Part shown: positions 61,937 to 64,000 of the stretch, in pieces | Position numbering within the stretch: the stretch's first letter is position 1 | Layout: each line of letters opens with the position of its first letter | From: Photobacterium sp. TY1-4 | GTDB lineage: Bacteria; Pseudomonadota; Gammaproteobacteria; Enterobacterales; Vibrionaceae | DNA: 64,000 nucleotides | Direction: 5' to 3' | Assembly: GCF_025398175.1 (NCBI RefSeq) | Contig: NZ_CP099734.1 | Location: 1,860,001 to 1,924,000, forward strand | Made by a program: the position numbers and the translations under genes | The notes under the pieces: generated by a model | What the model was told of the DNA's origin: nothing | Database searches by the model: none | Seen by the model: the letters and a program-made list of their open reading frames with translations, nothing else

Positions 61937-63013
61937 ATGAAGACTTATCTGAAGATTGAACATCTCAGCAAGCAATATGGCCAGTTTACTGCGCTGACCG
62001 ACATCTCTCTCGACATTCATCAAGGCGAATTCATCTGCTTCCTCGGCCCTTCCGGGTGCGGTAAAACCACCTTGCTGCGGGCCATCGCCGGTTTGGATCT
62101 CGCCTCTTCCGGTACCATCACCCAAAACGGTCAGGACACCACTTTTCTGCCGCCAGAGAAACGTGATTTCGGCATTGTCTTTCAGTCCTACGCCCTGTTC
62201 CCGAACCTGACAGTTGCTGAAAACATCGGCCTGGGACTGCGAAATCAGGGCAAAAGCATCAAAGAAGTGGATGACATCGTCAACCACTGGCTCAATCTCA
62301 TCGGCCTGCCCGACGCCGGAGTGAAGTTCCCCAACCAGCTCTCCGGTGGCCAACAGCAACGCATCGCGCTGGCCCGGGCCCTTTCATTATCCCCAGGATT
62401 GTTACTGCTTGATGAACCTTTGTCGGCATTGGATGCAAAAGTGCGCGGCCACCTGCGGGAAGAAATCCGTCGCCTGCAACGCCAGCTGGGGATCACCACC
62501 ATCATGGTGACCCACGATCAGGAAGAAGCCCTGGCCATGGCCGACCGCATTGTGGTGATGAACCACGGCAGTATCGAGCAGGTCGGCACTCCGGAAGAAA
62601 TTTATCAGCAACCGGCATCGCGTTTTGTCGCTGACTTTGTCGGGAACATGAACTTCATCACCGGCTCCGTCGTCAGCAATACCCAAATCCGCATCGGGGA
62701 AACCCTGTTGCCAAAACCGGCCGACTTCCTCAAGCGCGGTGACACGTTTGAGCTCGGCCTGCGCCCGGAAGATCTGCATTTTGCGGATATTGGTGAGTCC
62801 AGCGAGGCCAGTTTTCCAGTCATGGTTGAAGATCTGGAATTTCAGGGCACCTTTGTCCGCGCCGAATGTAAATTGCAGGGAGAGCACCATGCGCCGACAC
62901 TTCGGGTCGATGTGCCGATCCGTGAACTTCGCCGCCTGGCCCTGCAACGCGGACATTACCACCGGGTAAACCTCTCGAAGAAGCACACACACATCTTTCA
63001 GGCGGGGCAGTAA
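61937..63013 (+). CDS. phnT: 2-aminoethylphosphonate ABC transporter ATP-binding protein
   Basis: A 358-residue ABC ATPase. Walker A is GPSGCGKTT, the signature LSGGQQQRIALARAL and Walker B LLLLDEPLSALDAKVRG, with the switch H in MVTHDQEEAL. A C-terminal TOBE-like part (about residues 240-358) includes VEDLEFQGTFVRAE. Adjacent to the permease with only 2 bases between, so they are one unit. Located after the binding-protein gene and its terminator. Confidence 0.93.
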   Translation: MKTYLKIEHLSKQYGQFTALTDISLDIHQGEFICFLGPSGCGKTTLLRAIAGLDLASSGTITQNGQDTTFLPPEKRDFGIVFQSYALFPNLTVAENIGLGLRNQGKSIKEVDDIVNHWLNLIGLPDAGVKFPNQLSGGQQQRIALARALSLSPGLLLLDEPLSALDAKVRGHLREEIRRLQRQLGITTIMVTHDQEEALAMADRIVVMNHGSIEQVGTPEEIYQQPASRFVADFVGNMNFITGSVVSNTQIRIGETLLPKPADFLKRGDTFELGLRPEDLHFADIGESSEASFPVMVEDLEFQGTFVRAECKLQGEHHAPTLRVDVPIRELRRLALQRGHYHRVNLSKKHTHIFQAGQ

Positions 63014-63015
63014 CT

Positions 63016-64000
63016 ATGGTCTTCAAGACAACTGCGGCGCCCAAAATACCGCCAATGACCCGTGAGCCATCCATGAGCCATTCTCAGACACGCAGCAAGC
63101 CGCGGCTCCATCAAATCCGCAGCGCTTTTAGTCGTGACAACCTGATCCTGGCAATCGTGCTCGGCGGGGTTGCGATCATCCTGGCGCTTTTCGTTTTGGC
63201 GCCCCTGGGAGCCATGCTGCAAAAAAGTGTTCTCGACCGCGACGGCAATTTCGTCGGACTGGCCAATTTTGCCGAGTATTTTGCCTCACCGGCCCTGTGG
63301 CTCTCGCTGCAAAACACGCTGGGGATTGGGTTTATCGTCACCCTGGCTGTCGGCCTGCTGGCGTTCGGCTATGCCTTCGCCCTGACCCGAAGCTGTATGC
63401 CGTTTAAAGGATTGTTTACCGTCATCGGCGCAGCCCCGATTCTGGCTCCTTCATTGCTGCCGGCGATCAGCCTGATCTACCTGTTCGGCAATCAGGGGAT
63501 CGCTAAAGACTGGCTGATGGGTTATTCAATCTACGGCCCAATCGGGATTGCACTGGGCTTAATTTTCTGGACATTTCCGCACGCGGTGATGATCCTCAAC
63601 ACCTCGCTGAAAACCTCCGATGCACGCCTGTATGAAGCTGCCCGGGCACTCAATACCTCGCCGGTGAAAACCTTCTTCATCGTCACCCTGCCTGCGGCGA
63701 AATACGGCCTGATCAGTGCGCTGATCGTGGTCTTCACCCTGGTGGTGTGTGACTTCGGGGTGCCGAAGGTCATCGGCGGACAATACAATGTGCTGGCAAC
63801 CGACATTTTCAAACAGGTGGTTGGGCAACAGAACTTCTCGATGGGTGCAGTCACCAGTGTGATCCTTCTGCTCCCCGCCCTGCTGGCGTTCGCTGCCGAT
63901 CGCTGGGTTCAGAAGAAACAACAAGGGCTGTTTGATTCCCGCTCTGTGGCCTACACCCCGAGCCCGCACAAAATTCGGGACGGCCTGTGCTTCCTGTTCT
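63016..64000 (+). CDS. phnU: 2-aminoethylphosphonate ABC transporter permease, cut by window end
   Basis: The frame from the ATG at 63016 is open to the last base (328 codons), so the gene continues. A polar start precedes a membrane helix (ILAIVLGGVAIILALFVLAP), and several more helices follow. DARLYEAARALNTSPVKTFF is the EAA loop that contacts the ATPase. A start at 63073 is also possible. The C-terminal part and a probable second permease lie outside the window. Confidence 0.88.
   Translation, partial: MVFKTTAAPKIPPMTREPSMSHSQTRSKPRLHQIRSAFSRDNLILAIVLGGVAIILALFVLAPLGAMLQKSVLDRDGNFVGLANFAEYFASPALWLSLQNTLGIGFIVTLAVGLLAFGYAFALTRSCMPFKGLFTVIGAAPILAPSLLPAISLIYLFGNQGIAKDWLMGYSIYGPIGIALGLIFWTFPHAVMILNTSLKTSDARLYEAARALNTSPVKTFFIVTLPAAKYGLISALIVVFTLVVCDFGVPKVIGGQYNVLATDIFKQVVGQQNFSMGAVTSVILLLPALLAFAADRWVQKKQQGLFDSRSVAYTPSPHKIRDGLCFLF

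Overview
The window looks like a chromosomal segment of a marine gammaproteobacterium of the family Vibrionaceae, most like Photobacterium or Vibrio. This is inferred from the close match of exonuclease I, PurT, cytidine deaminase, Tpm, YghU and SulA to enteric/vibrio families, from CRP, PurR and LexA operators of enteric type, and from a 2-aminoethylphosphonate locus of the PhnW-PbfA-PhnX type known in vibrios. No rRNA, tRNA, CRISPR array or replication origin was seen.

Layout. 1-8 kb is accessory DNA. A YfcC-type transporter (3' end only) is followed by a complete ISL3-family insertion sequence (709-2042, 8-bp target duplication) that landed in the last codons of an aegerolysin gene. Next comes a degraded prophage, with a holin and lysozyme stub at one end and an integrase C-terminus at the other. 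Between these lie AT-rich genes: a large HEPN-STAND NTPase (candidate anti-phage gene), a coiled-coil membrane protein and a frameshifted relic. 8-23.6 kb is core-like: sbcB, a ToxR-type membrane regulator, the yohJ-yohK-cdd block with CRP sites, a DMT permease, an orphan TAXI binding protein, purT behind a PurR box, tpm, a YgbA-family protein, a five-heme cytochrome c, an MBL hydrolase and a phospholipase C-like protein.

23.7-44.1 kb is a run of about 23 small genes almost all on the minus strand: five GNAT acetyltransferases, three GFA proteins, two glutathione transferases, a Nudix hydrolase, cupins, NTF2-like proteins, a deaminase, hydrolases and several truncated relics. It resembles the content of an integron cassette array or a gene-acquisition hot spot, but I could not see attC sites. 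44.4-54.6 kb holds a Cache-GGDEF diguanylate cyclase, a TetR regulator convergent with an RND efflux pair, sulA behind a LexA box, and an arginine/ornithine-type antiporter.

55-64 kb holds glgC and then a complete 2-aminoethylphosphonate (AEP) system. PhnW-PbfA-PhnX convert AEP and its hydroxylated form to phosphonoacetaldehyde, and then to acetaldehyde and phosphate. A divergent binding protein, ATPase and permease (the last cut by the window end) import AEP. The same 12-bp palindromic motif sits before each of the three transcription units.
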